In this document: positions 8,122-16,156 of the stretch, piece by piece
Numbering within the stretch: position 1 is the first letter of the stretch
Layout of the letters: every line of letters starts with the position of its first letter
Origin: an uncultured Verrucomicrobia subdivision 3 bacterium
Lineage (GTDB): Bacteria > Verrucomicrobiota > Verrucomicrobiia > Limisphaerales > UBA11358
Direction: 5' to 3'
Length of the DNA stretch: 32,438 nt
Assembly (NCBI GenBank): GCA_903911825.1
Contig: CAIWFB010000084.1
Span: 1-32,438, forward strand
Made by a program: the position numbers and the translations under genes
Notes under the pieces: generated by a model
The model's input: only the letters and a program-made list of their open reading frames with translations
What the model was told of the DNA's origin: nothing
Databases searched by the model: none

Positions 8122-9696
8122 TTATTTTCGTTTCGTTTCGGTCAATTGCACCGCCTTGTAGCCGCCTTTGGTTTTGAAATAGGCGATGAGCGCGAGGTAA
8201 CACCCGAAGGTGAATAGCGGAAAGATCGCCATCTTGCCGAGCGCTTTGAATTTTCCGGCGGTGATGGCGCTCTGCAGGTCAGCCTTCGATTTCTCATCAG
8301 TCATGGTAGCACTTTTGACGGGGTCAATCGCTTCATACGCGCCCAGAAGATATTTGGGATTCGGCTCCATTTTCACTTGCTGGTAAAGCGCGGGATTGGT
8401 GGCCTGCAATTGTTGCGTAGTGGAGGATTCCTGCATGTAGCCAAGGAACGGCGCTCCAAGAATGCCAACGGCCAGCATCCCGATGCCACCCATCGCATTC
8501 AACGTGAGCGCACCACCTTTCGGACATTGCTCGGAGGTCAGGCCAAGAATCGTCGGCCAGAAAAAAGTGATGCCCACACCGAACAACGTGGCGGCGGCAA
8601 AGATGGTGCCGGTTCCCGCGTGCGCCGTGTGGGAAAGTGCAAGGATGCCCAACGATGCCAATGCCGAACACGTCGCCAGCAGTCCGAGCGGAGAAAATTT
8701 GTGGGCGAGCGGCCCGGCGCAAAAACGCAGCACCAGCATGATGGCGGACGTATAAACCAGCACCCACGCGGAATTGTAGCCAGCGGCTTTCATCGGGTCT
8801 TCCATGAGCGAAGTGATCCAACCGTTGGTGCCCAGTTCCGTCGTGGCCTGCGGCATCATGATGATAATGAGAAACGCCAGCAGCAGCCGGCCAAAAGATT
8901 TTGTCAGCGCGGCGAAGGCCACGACCACCACACCGGTTAGAACCCAGCTGACATTTTGCGACCAGCCGAAAACTTCTGGTCGCCCCAACTGCGCAAACAC
9001 CAGGCCGAAGCCGACGAAGGCGCCGAAGATGCCCAGTTCTTTCAGCATGGAAACATAGCTGACGCCCGCTTGTTCGCGTTCGCTTTTCGGAAATTGTTTA
9101 CCGATGAGGATGATGAAAAAGGTGATGGCGGGAATCAAAATGAGTCCGAGGTTAATACGCCAGTCCGTATTTTTTGCGAGCGCAATGGTGCAAAGGCCAC
9201 CCATCACGAGGCCCGCTGGCCACCCCGCGTGCAGGCGGTTTAGCCATTTCACTTTGTCCTGATTGAACATCGTGGAGACAATTGGATTAGCGTAGGCCTC
9301 CACCGTGCCGTTGCCGAGACCGAGGATGATGCTGCCCCAGTAGAGCAACTGGTAACCGTGCTTTTGCGCGGCGGCGAGCGCCAGTGGATCGGTCACGCCG
9401 TGGATGGCTTGATACGCTAGAACGGCCATCGCCGTATAAATGAGATAGCTAGCGAACGAAAAAATCATCGCGACTTTATAGCCGATGCGATCAATGAAAA
9501 GGCTGAACAAAATAATACTCACGCCGAACGACCAGATGCCCGCGCCCTGAAGTTCGCCCACAGCAACTTTATCAAGGCTGAAGTCGGTGGCGAAGGCGCC
9601 GCCGCATAAAATCATGCGGCTGATAAAGGCGTAAGCAGTGGTGATGAGGGCGATGAAACAGCCCCAGAAAAGAGTTTTGTCGTGTCGTTGGTTCAT
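8122..9696 (-). CDS. MFS transporter, probably a sugar/organic solute permease
   Basis: A polytopic inner-membrane protein of 524 residues with about twelve helices in two halves. The chosen ATG (9696) gives MNQRHDKTLFWGCFIALITTAY; a longer frame adds 42 non-conserved residues in the divergent promoter region. Typical MFS features are an F-I-D-R-I-G-Y-K loop between helices 2 and 3 and GLGNGTVEAYANPIV plus LNRLHAGWPAGLVMGG in the first half, resembling the FucP/HsrA-like branch common in PVC bacteria. An unusual soluble stretch of about 70 residues (GYMQES through KFKALGK) lies before the last helix. It is divergent from the second Tat-exported Gfo/Idh gene, with 145 bp between the starts, so a shared catabolic role is plausible; the substrate is unknown. 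It ends 21 bp from the convergent apbE. Confidence 0.88.
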   Translation of the reverse strand: MNQRHDKTLFWGCFIALITTAYAFISRMILCGGAFATDFSLDKVAVGELQGAGIWSFGVSIILFSLFIDRIGYKVAMIFSFASYLIYTAMAVLAYQAIHGVTDPLALAAAQKHGYQLLYWGSIILGLGNGTVEAYANPIVSTMFNQDKVKWLNRLHAGWPAGLVMGGLCTIALAKNTDWRINLGLILIPAITFFIILIGKQFPKSEREQAGVSYVSMLKELGIFGAFVGFGLVFAQLGRPEVFGWSQNVSWVLTGVVVVAFAALTKSFGRLLLAFLIIIMMPQATTELGTNGWITSLMEDPMKAAGYNSAWVLVYTSAIMLVLRFCAGPLAHKFSPLGLLATCSALASLGILALSHTAHAGTGTIFAAATLFGVGITFFWPTILGLTSEQCPKGGALTLNAMGGIGMLAVGILGAPFLGYMQESSTTQQLQATNPALYQQVKMEPNPKYLLGAYEAIDPVKSATMTDEKSKADLQSAITAGKFKALGKMAIFPLFTFGCYLALIAYFKTKGGYKAVQLTETKRK

Positions 9697-9841
9697 GGAA
9701 GTGTGGGCACAAGATGCCCATGTCGGGCGCGAAAGTTCAACGGCAAATTCAATTTCAACAAACAAATTCACCGGAAAGAGTGTAACTATTTTATCGCCGC
9801 GACCTCTGACCTTTGAGAACATTTTTGCAATTCCACTAACT

Positions 9842-11236
9842 ATGAAAAAGCCCGATTCTCAATTCTCCCGCCGCAGTTTCATCGTCAAAGCCGGAGCCGC
9901 CATGGTCTTGCCGATGATTGTTCCGAGTTGCGTCGTCGGACGCGGCAAAAAAGTTCGCCCGTCTAACCGAATCAACATCGGCGTGGTCGGCTGGGGCATG
10001 CAGGGGCCGAGCAATACCAAATCATTTTTATACGAGAAAGATTGCCGCGTGATCGCCGCGTGTGATCTGGACAAGAACGCGTTGCAGGCCGCCGTGGACA
10101 CCATCAATGAGCATTATGGCAACACCGATTGCACCGCCTACCATGATTATCGCGAGATGATGGCGCGCGAGGACATCGATGCGGTGATGCTCGCCGTGCC
10201 GGATCATTGGCACGCTCTGGTGGCCACGGAAGCAGCGCGTCGCGGGCTGGATATCTACGGCGAGAAACCGCTCGCCAAAACTATTGCCGAGCAGCAAGCG
10301 ATTGTGCGCGCCGTGCAGAAGCATAACATCATCTGGCAGACGGGTTCCTGGCAGCGTTCGCAAGCGCCGTTTCATAAGGCGGCGGAAATCGTCCGCAGCG
10401 GCCTGATCGGCGACCTCACGCATGTCGAAGTCGGTTTGCCCAGCGGTCACAATGATTTTAAACGGAACAAACCGGAACTATTGGAAAAACTTTCCAGCTT
10501 GGGCATCAGCGACCTCGCCACCATTCGCCCCGGTTCGGAGGCGTGGAAGATTGCTGTCAGCGAACCGCCGGCAGAACTCGATTACGAACGTTGGATCGGA
10601 CCGTCGCGGATGGAGCCTTACATCAAGCAACGCGTCCACATGAACTGGCGCTGGAACTACAACACCGGCGGCGGACAATTGCTCGATTGGATCGGCCATC
10701 ACTGCGACATCGCGCACTGGGGTATGGATTGCGACCGTTCCGGCCCGTCGGAAATCGAAGGTCACGGCGAATTCCCCGCAGCCGACGCGCTGTGGAATAC
10801 CTGCACCAAATATCGCATCGAACTGAAATATCCGCGCAATATCACCATGACTATTGCGGGCGGTCATGACGACATCAAGAGTGGCACCAAATGGATCGGC
10901 ACCAAGGGTTGGGTGTGGGTGGATCGCGGTGGGTTTGACGCCTCCAATCCCGAATGGAAAAAAGGCAAAATGCTGGCGGAAGAATTGCGCACGGTGAAAT
11001 TGTATAAGTCGCCCGGTCACCAGCGGAATTTCCTCGATTCCATCAAGTCACGCCAGCCCACCATCACGCCGGTGGAAACGGCGCATCATTCCGCCATTCC
11101 CGGTCATCTCAGTTTGATCGCCATGCAGACCGGTCGGAAAATTCGGTGGGACAACGCGAGTGAAAAAATCATCGGCGACGCGGAGGCGAGCAAGTTGCTC
11201 AGCCGCGAATACCGGGCACCGTGGAAGTTGGCTTAA
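9842..11236 (+). CDS. Gfo/Idh/MocA-family oxidoreductase with Tat signal
   Basis: A 464-residue NAD(P)-dependent sugar-type oxidoreductase. The ATG at 9842 was chosen because the twin-arginine signal begins right after it: FSRRSFIVKAGAA with R10-R11, then a hydrophobic run and V-P-S-C (C30), an imperfect lipobox. The Rossmann part opens RINIGVVGWGMQG, has ACDLD at the end of strand 2, and AVPDHWHALV and YGEKPLAK, retaining the canonical E-K-P lysine. Catalytic-domain landmarks are MNWRWNYNTGGGQLLDWIGHHCDIAHWG. It is a different subgroup from the protein at 3605-4966 and is not a recent duplicate. It is probably a periplasmic enzyme acting on a sugar derivative. Divergent from the MFS transporter. 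No strong plus-strand terminator follows. Confidence 0.92.
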   Translation: MKKPDSQFSRRSFIVKAGAAMVLPMIVPSCVVGRGKKVRPSNRINIGVVGWGMQGPSNTKSFLYEKDCRVIAACDLDKNALQAAVDTINEHYGNTDCTAYHDYREMMAREDIDAVMLAVPDHWHALVATEAARRGLDIYGEKPLAKTIAEQQAIVRAVQKHNIIWQTGSWQRSQAPFHKAAEIVRSGLIGDLTHVEVGLPSGHNDFKRNKPELLEKLSSLGISDLATIRPGSEAWKIAVSEPPAELDYERWIGPSRMEPYIKQRVHMNWRWNYNTGGGQLLDWIGHHCDIAHWGMDCDRSGPSEIEGHGEFPAADALWNTCTKYRIELKYPRNITMTIAGGHDDIKSGTKWIGTKGWVWVDRGGFDASNPEWKKGKMLAEELRTVKLYKSPGHQRNFLDSIKSRQPTITPVETAHHSAIPGHLSLIAMQTGRKIRWDNASEKIIGDAEASKLLSREYRAPWKLA

Positions 11237-11255
11237 ACGTCGATAAACCTGCTCA

Positions 11256-11285
11256 ACAAAAAAGCCCCTGTTTACACAGGGGCTT
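11256..11285 (-). terminator. Rho-independent terminator of tRNA-fMet
   Basis: A perfect 10-bp stem, AAGCCCCTGT (11262-11271) with ACAGGGGCTT (11276-11285), around a 4-nt loop. On the minus strand the stem is followed by a run of six T, so it terminates transcription of the tRNA, whose 3' end is 11 bp away. On the plus strand no T-run follows, so it should only weakly stop the oxidoreductase transcript. Confidence 0.9.
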
Positions 11286-11296
11286 CTAAGAAAAAT

Positions 11297-11373
<77 letters not shown>

Positions 11374-11386
11374 ATCAAGGTGGAAG

Positions 11387-11415
11387 AACATACTTGCCGC
11401 ATCGCCAAAGGGCAA
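11387..11415 (-). promoter_or_regulatory. Sigma-70-type promoter of tRNA-fMet
   Basis: On the minus strand TTGCCC (11410-11415) is followed after exactly 17 bp by TATGTT (11387-11392), and the mature tRNA begins 13 bp further on. Spacing and hexamers fit a housekeeping promoter. The spacer and the -35 element contain a 6-bp inverted repeat (CTTGCC/GGCAAG). Confidence 0.65.
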
Positions 11416-11421
11416 GTTATT

Positions 11422-11994
11422 TCAAAATGGATTTACGCCATACCGGATCCAATAGCCCGGCAACTTCAAAAATTCTAACCGCATTCGCTTGGCGATGCCC
11501 TGCTTTTGCCAGTTTTCATGCTCAAAGGCGTAGTAAGAAGGCCGCGAAAAAAACTTAAGTTCCGGCGCCTCGTGCTCAAACGTTTTCAACGCGCGGCGCG
11601 AATGATACCACGACGTCACGACGATAGCGCTGTGCACTTGGCTCGCGCGTAATAGTTTTACGGTCAATTCCGCATTCTCTTTGGTCGTGCGCGATTTACT
11701 CTCGAGGGTAATCACGCTAGCCGGAACACCCGCCGCAATCAGCAGGTTACGATTAATGATGTCATCGCCTTCACCACTGATGATGATGCGTGGAGCCATG
11801 CCAGCTTTGAACAATTCTGCCGCCCGTTCAGGCCGTTCCTTCGCGCCGCCGCCCAGCACGATGATGACATCTGCCTTAATTTTACCGCTGTCCGCGGTCA
11901 GATAAAATTCCGGATAATAGCCCACACTAATGACGAGAAAAGCCACGATCAGCAACGTGGCTAGCAAGATTCGGAAAATAAATCTGCGTATCAT
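11422..11994 (-). CDS. DUF218 (YdcF/SanA-type) membrane-anchored protein
   Basis: A 190-residue protein with one N-terminal transmembrane segment (about 7-25) and a DUF218 domain: ADVIIVLGGGAKERPERAAELF, PRIIISGEGDD, LESKSRTTKENAELT and AIVVTSWYHSRRALKTF. These are the GGG, SGEG, S-R-T-T-x-E-N and S-x-Y-H-x-x-R elements of the family, which includes E. coli SanA and YdcF and is associated with envelope integrity and possibly polyprenyl-lipid turnover; the biochemical role is unsettled. The ATG at 11994 was chosen over the TTG immediately before it. It lies 42 bp downstream of the ABC permease gene and is likely the last gene of the envelope transcription unit; its end abuts the tRNA promoter. 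Confidence 0.88.
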   Translation of the reverse strand: MIRRFIFRILLATLLIVAFLVISVGYYPEFYLTADSGKIKADVIIVLGGGAKERPERAAELFKAGMAPRIIISGEGDDIINRNLLIAAGVPASVITLESKSRTTKENAELTVKLLRASQVHSAIVVTSWYHSRRALKTFEHEAPELKFFSRPSYYAFEHENWQKQGIAKRMRLEFLKLPGYWIRYGVNPF

Positions 11995-12036
11995 CAAGTA
12001 ACAATAAGCCGGATTTAGCGGTAGGAAAGCAAGCCC

Positions 12037-13296
12037 TCAAACCGACTTCAAGGAGGCGATTACCGGTAGCCGCGCGGCGCGGATTGCGGGCAGGAAACTG
12101 CCCACCACACCGACGATGATGGAAAACAATATTCCTTTCGCCGCGAGCCACGGCGTGATGCGAAATTGAAAAACGGTTTCGCTGAACGTATTGAAACTCA
12201 TCGTGCCGGTAGAATAACCGTGCAGCGGCAAGGCAAGCAGGCAGCCGAGCAGACCGCCAACCGCCGCGAGAATCGCCCCCTCCAATATAAATCCGGCCAA
12301 AATCGTGCGCCGGCGAAAACCGAGCACGCGTAAAGTGCCAATCTCCCGCGTGCGCGAACCGACGCTGGCATACATCGTATTCATCGCCGCAAAGGTCGCG
12401 CCGATGGACATGGCAATCGCCAGAAAATCGCCGATGATCTTGATGGGTTTAGCCGTGCTGGTTTGCTGACTATAATACGCGACCTCGGAATCCGCCCGCA
12501 ACGGCAGGCGTTTATCACTTTCGATGCGTGCGGAAATTTCCGCTGCTGCCTGCGAACCCGTCGCCCGCACCAGCATACTGGAATAACTTTGCCGGTCAAA
12601 AATCGAGCGGGCTTCGTCGGCGTCCAGCCAGACTTCGGAATCAAACGCACTGCTTCCGCCGTCGAATTCCCCCACCACGGTCAGCAAATTGCCAGCCGTT
12701 TTGAATTGATCGCCAATTTTGAAATGCGCGAAACGCTTGGCCATTTTGGAACTCACCGTAATTTCGCGCTTGCCCGGTGTGAACCAACGACCCGCCACCA
12801 GCTTAACTTGTGGACGTAGTAAAATTCCCATAGCCGTGAGGCCGCGCACCGAGACGTTCGCCTCACCCGCTCCGTCAATGCGCGGCTGGCTGATGAGCGA
12901 GAGCACATCCGCCGAAACCAACGGCACGCCTTGGGCATCGCGCGCGATCTGTGGCCAGTAACGGATCGTCTGATATTGTTGCAACGATACCTGGCTGCTG
13001 GATTCGGCGGTGGAACCTTTGCGAACAATCATCAGATTGCGCGCATCGCCGGTGTTGCTCGCCGATTTTTCTAACCCGACCGCCAGCGCTTGCACGAGCA
13101 CAAACACGGCCACGACAAGCGCGATACCCAGAATCGTCGCCAACGTCGCGCGCCAGCGGACGAAGACATTCCGTCCGTTATAAAACGCAGCGATGGGCGA
13201 AGTGAAGCCGATGTAGGCCAGCCAGAGAATCAACATAGCCATGACTCCTTGAAAAAGCCATTGCAGCAAAAATCCGATGAGCGCGCTGTTCTCCAT
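12037..13296 (-). CDS. ABC transporter permease, FtsX/MacB-type (second subunit)
   Basis: A 419-residue inner-membrane subunit. It has an additional N-terminal hydrophobic segment (about 8-30) before the usual first helix (WRATLATILGIALVVAVFVLVQAL), then a large periplasmic domain (about 80-280) of the MacB_PCD type, and three C-terminal helices, with the conserved cytoplasmic loop RTREIGTLRVLGFRRRTILAGF(22 residues starting R-T-R-E, quoted here as GTLRVLGFRRRTI). The loop couples to the ATPase. Three bp separate it from the preceding permease stop, so the two permeases are surely co-expressed and likely form a heterodimer, as in LolCE. Substrate unknown; lipoprotein or lipid extraction from the inner membrane is inferred from the adjacent acyltransferase gene. 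Confidence 0.9.
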   Translation of the reverse strand: MENSALIGFLLQWLFQGVMAMLILWLAYIGFTSPIAAFYNGRNVFVRWRATLATILGIALVVAVFVLVQALAVGLEKSASNTGDARNLMIVRKGSTAESSSQVSLQQYQTIRYWPQIARDAQGVPLVSADVLSLISQPRIDGAGEANVSVRGLTAMGILLRPQVKLVAGRWFTPGKREITVSSKMAKRFAHFKIGDQFKTAGNLLTVVGEFDGGSSAFDSEVWLDADEARSIFDRQSYSSMLVRATGSQAAAEISARIESDKRLPLRADSEVAYYSQQTSTAKPIKIIGDFLAIAMSIGATFAAMNTMYASVGSRTREIGTLRVLGFRRRTILAGFILEGAILAAVGGLLGCLLALPLHGYSTGTMSFNTFSETVFQFRITPWLAAKGILFSIIVGVVGSFLPAIRAARLPVIASLKSV

Positions 13297-13299
13297 GAT

Positions 13300-14445
13300 T
13301 TAATCTAAGGTTTTCAGACCATTCACGACACTCATCCGGGCCACGGAAATTGACGGTGCAATCGCCGAGACAATCCCCAAGGCGGCCGCGATGACCGAGC
13401 TGAAACCGATGATGCGCGGCGTCACTTCAAACGTCAGAAAAATTCCGTGCGTCATTTTAGTGATGTCGCCGTAAGTAAAAAAAACATACGCGCCACCGAC
13501 GCCGAGCAACGCGCCTGCCGCCGCTAGGCCAAAACTTTCCGCCAGGATGAACGCAAATAATTCGCGCCGACGGAAACCCAGTGCCTTGAGAATCGCCAGT
13601 TCACGGAAACGTTCGCGGATGGCCATGCTCATCGTGCTGGCGGTGACGAGCACGAGCGTGAAGACAACGACAGTGCTAATAGACGCGACGAGCACTCGCA
13701 CGTTGCCCCACATCGAAATAAAGCTCAATTGAAACGCGCGTTCGCTTTCCGCCCGCACTTCGGCCGACGTGTTCGCGAAGGCTTTATTCACCGCGTCCAA
13801 CACCGCTGGCATTTCCGCTGGCGTGCGCACCTTGAGCCACCACATGCCCACGTAACCGGGCGCGCCGATGGAATCATCCAAGTAATCCTGCCGGAACAGC
13901 ATGTTGCGATCGTCGGGCGTGCCGGAATAAATTCCCGCCACCGTGAACGTCAGCGAACCCGGATACACCGTGCTGTCCAACACGAAACGGTCGCCGGGTT
14001 TCAAACCGTATTTCTCCGCCGTCACATGGCCGATGACACAGGAATCTTTTTTCTCGTTGAACGTCTGGAAACCTTCGGGCGCCATTTTTGCATCGGTAAA
14101 AACGGTGCCGAGCGCGTGCGGATCAATCGCGAATTGCGCGAACGACATCCCCTGCTCGCCTTTATATTTGCCGCCGAACCAAGTGAACGGCGTGACGCCT
14201 TCGACCCCAGGAACTTTCTCGATGATTTGACGCTGACGGGCGGGCAGCGGACTGGTGATGGAAATTTTATTCCGCACCGCCACGCGCAACGCCGCGCCCA
14301 GACTTTCCGGCGGCAACGTCATTTCGCGCAACGCCACTTGCAACGTGACCAGCAAAAATAAACTCGCCGCCACACTCGAAACGGACAGCAGCGCGCGCCG
14401 TTTATTGCGCAAAGCGTTTTTGAAAATGAACGTAGCGATAGTCAT
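13300..14445 (-). CDS. ABC transporter permease, FtsX/MacB-type (first subunit)
   Basis: A 381-residue permease with the standard layout: helix 1 (about 15-37, after KNALRNKRRALLSV), a periplasmic MacB-type domain (about 40-255), then three helices with the cytoplasmic coupling loop IRERFRELAILKALGFRRRE. Extracytoplasmic loops carry CVIGHVTAEKYGLKPGDRF, a common feature of the periplasmic core domain. It starts one base after the ATPase stop and ends 3 bp before the second permease, forming an ATPase-permease-permease set. Type VII-like ABC systems of this architecture move lipoproteins, lipids, peptides or drugs by mechanotransmission rather than true membrane passage; no periplasmic adaptor or outer-membrane partner is in the window. 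Confidence 0.92.
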   Translation of the reverse strand: MTIATFIFKNALRNKRRALLSVSSVAASLFLLVTLQVALREMTLPPESLGAALRVAVRNKISITSPLPARQRQIIEKVPGVEGVTPFTWFGGKYKGEQGMSFAQFAIDPHALGTVFTDAKMAPEGFQTFNEKKDSCVIGHVTAEKYGLKPGDRFVLDSTVYPGSLTFTVAGIYSGTPDDRNMLFRQDYLDDSIGAPGYVGMWWLKVRTPAEMPAVLDAVNKAFANTSAEVRAESERAFQLSFISMWGNVRVLVASISTVVVFTLVLVTASTMSMAIRERFRELAILKALGFRRRELFAFILAESFGLAAAGALLGVGGAYVFFTYGDITKMTHGIFLTFEVTPRIIGFSSVIAAALGIVSAIAPSISVARMSVVNGLKTLD

Positions 14446-14446
14446 T

Positions 14447-15136
14447 TCAATTCGTCAGCTCGCCTTTTTCCAGATGAATGGAACGGGAACCAAACGCCGC
14501 CGCTTTGGGATCGTGCGTGACCATGATGATGGTTTTGCCCGCGTCTTTACGCAGTGATTGCAGCACACCCAGAACTTCCGCAGCGCTGTGCGAATCCAGG
14601 TTGCCCGTCGGCTCGTCGGCCACAATCAGCCGAGGATCGGTGACGAGTGCGCGAGCGATGGCGACGCGTTGTTCCTGACCACCGGACAATTGTCGCGGCA
14701 GATGTTTCATGCGATCGCCGAGCCCGACCAAGTCGAGCGCGGTGGCGACTTGCTGGCGACGCTGGGCACGCGTGAGACGGGTGAGCAGCAGCGGCAATTC
14801 CACATTCTCGGCGGCCGTCAAAACGGGAATCAGATTGAAGGTCTGAAAGATGAAGCCCACGTTCTGATTCCGCCAGTCAGCCAATTGCGATTCGTTTAGT
14901 TTAGTGACGTCCACGTTCTGAACGCGGCATTCGCCACTCGTCGGCCGGTCTACGCCCGCGATGATATGCAACAAGGTAGATTTGCCAGAGCCGGACGGCC
15001 CCATGAGTGCGAGAAATTCCGCTGCTGCAATATCAAGCGAGATATTGTTGAGCGCGGTGACCTGAATCTCGCCCTGCGAATATTGTTTCGTCAGGTTGCG
15101 GATGGTCACAATGTTTTCAGCCGCCATATAATTCAA
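14447..15136 (-). CDS. ABC transporter ATP-binding protein (LolD/MacB-type)
   Basis: A 229-residue nucleotide-binding subunit. Walker A is GPSGSGKST, the Q-loop is IFQTFNLIP, the ABC signature is LSGGQEQR, Walker B with D-loop is [12 protein letters not shown], and the switch histidine is in IIMVTHDP. The overall pattern and length are those of the LolD/MacB/FtsE group that partners FtsX-type permeases, which are the next two genes. Its ATG overlaps the stop of the acyltransferase by 4 bp (ATGA), and an alternative Met lies three codons in. The coupling with a lipid acyltransferase upstream suggests the transporter handles an acylated envelope molecule, but this is an inference. Confidence 0.95.
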   Translation of the reverse strand: MNYMAAENIVTIRNLTKQYSQGEIQVTALNNISLDIAAAEFLALMGPSGSGKSTLLHIIAGVDRPTSGECRVQNVDVTKLNESQLADWRNQNVGFIFQTFNLIPVLTAAENVELPLLLTRLTRAQRRQQVATALDLVGLGDRMKHLPRQLSGGQEQRVAIARALVTDPRLIVADEPTGNLDSHSAAEVLGVLQSLRKDAGKTIIMVTHDPKAAAFGSRSIHLEKGELTN

Positions 15137-16110
15137 TTTTGATTAGGTTCTGCCGCCGTCAATTCCACGTAGCTCCAGCCCCACCACTGTTCGGGCTGGT
15201 TGCGCAATTCGTCATTCAACCGTTCGCCCCACACACGACTGATCTCAGCGGGTGTAAAATCTTTGGGCTGCAATTCCGTCGGCTGCGGCGGATGAATGAT
15301 CACGCGATCTTGACCATTTGCCAAATGAATGTGCGAGGCTTGCAATACCGGCAGATTAGCCTTGGCAGCCAAAATCGCCGGCCCCGGATCAATCGCCAAG
15401 CGGCCTTCACCGACGGGCAGCCATTCCACCCGCTTCGGCTGGATTGCCACATCGAAGGCGAGGTAAACAATCTCTTTCTTCTCCGGGGCCTGTTTCACCG
15501 CCAGCCACGCGTCGCGGCCAACGAAAGCGACTTTCACTCCGTAGCGACTTACCGTTTCCAGCAAGTAACGTTCAATCGGTTTGTAGGCGATCGGCGCAAA
15601 AATTACGGTCACTTTGAAACCGCTCATCGCCAGCAGTGAAGGAATGAACCACCACGAACCAGCGTGCGTGCTGACTAACATCAAGCCGCGCCCCTCATCC
15701 AGCAACTTCTGCAAATGTTCGCGCCCAACCAATTCGTTGAAGGCGGATAAATCCATCGGTGAGAGCGCTAGGCCACGCGCCATCTCTGCCCGCATACGCG
15801 CGAGATATTTTTGGTGACCAACATCCAAAGCCGACATTTTCTCGGCCGCTTGTGGGTCACCACCAAAATATTTTTGGTAATTAGCAAACCGACGGCGACG
15901 CGTCAGCGGTTCAAAACGCGCCGTCACCCAAGTCGCCACACGCAAGACATTGGGCGGATTCAAGCGCCCGGCCAGCCAGATCAAGAATCGTCCCGCCAGC
16001 GTCCCCCAAAAAAGGATGAGTCGAATTTTCCAACGCGGTAACGAAGACGACTGTGCATTGGCCGGGGCAGCCAATTGATCGGCACTGGTGTGGGGTGCGG
16101 GAGTCGCCAT
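15133..16110 (-). CDS. LpxL/HtrB-family lysophospholipid/lipid A acyltransferase homologue
   Basis: A 325-residue protein with a membrane-associated N-terminus (about 27-48), followed by an LpxL-type acyltransferase domain. Recognisable parts are [21 protein letters not shown] (21 residues; key are H149 and W153-W154), [27 protein letters not shown], and [17 protein letters not shown] near the end. Classical members have H-x4-E/D, as HFGNWE; here the segment is H149-A-G-S-W-W154, so the acidic residue is replaced by Trp. Either the charge relay is supplied elsewhere or the protein has a non-standard role. Family members add secondary acyl chains to lipid A or related lipids at the inner membrane. 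It is translationally coupled to the ABC ATPase and lies 46 bp after the M48 gene. Confidence 0.82.
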   Translation of the reverse strand: MATPAPHTSADQLAAPANAQSSSLPRWKIRLILFWGTLAGRFLIWLAGRLNPPNVLRVATWVTARFEPLTRRRRFANYQKYFGGDPQAAEKMSALDVGHQKYLARMRAEMARGLALSPMDLSAFNELVGREHLQKLLDEGRGLMLVSTHAGSWWFIPSLLAMSGFKVTVIFAPIAYKPIERYLLETVSRYGVKVAFVGRDAWLAVKQAPEKKEIVYLAFDVAIQPKRVEWLPVGEGRLAIDPGPAILAAKANLPVLQASHIHLANGQDRVIIHPPQPTELQPKDFTPAEISRVWGERLNDELRNQPEQWWGWSYVELTAAEPNQN

Positions 16111-16156
16111 TCAGAATGGGCGTCATGCTACCAATGCGAAATCAAGGCGCGAGCAA

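Noticed and set aside
8115-8130. CGAAAAT/ATTTTCG hairpin between apbE and the MFS gene as a bidirectional terminator
   Set aside because: A/T-rich 7-bp stem with a 2-nt loop that overlaps the MFS stop; too weak to call.
9697-9822. Upstream extension of the MFS gene, and of the divergent oxidoreductase into the same region
   Set aside because: Both extensions are non-conserved in character and precede the first helix and the Tat signal; the region is better read as divergent promoters.
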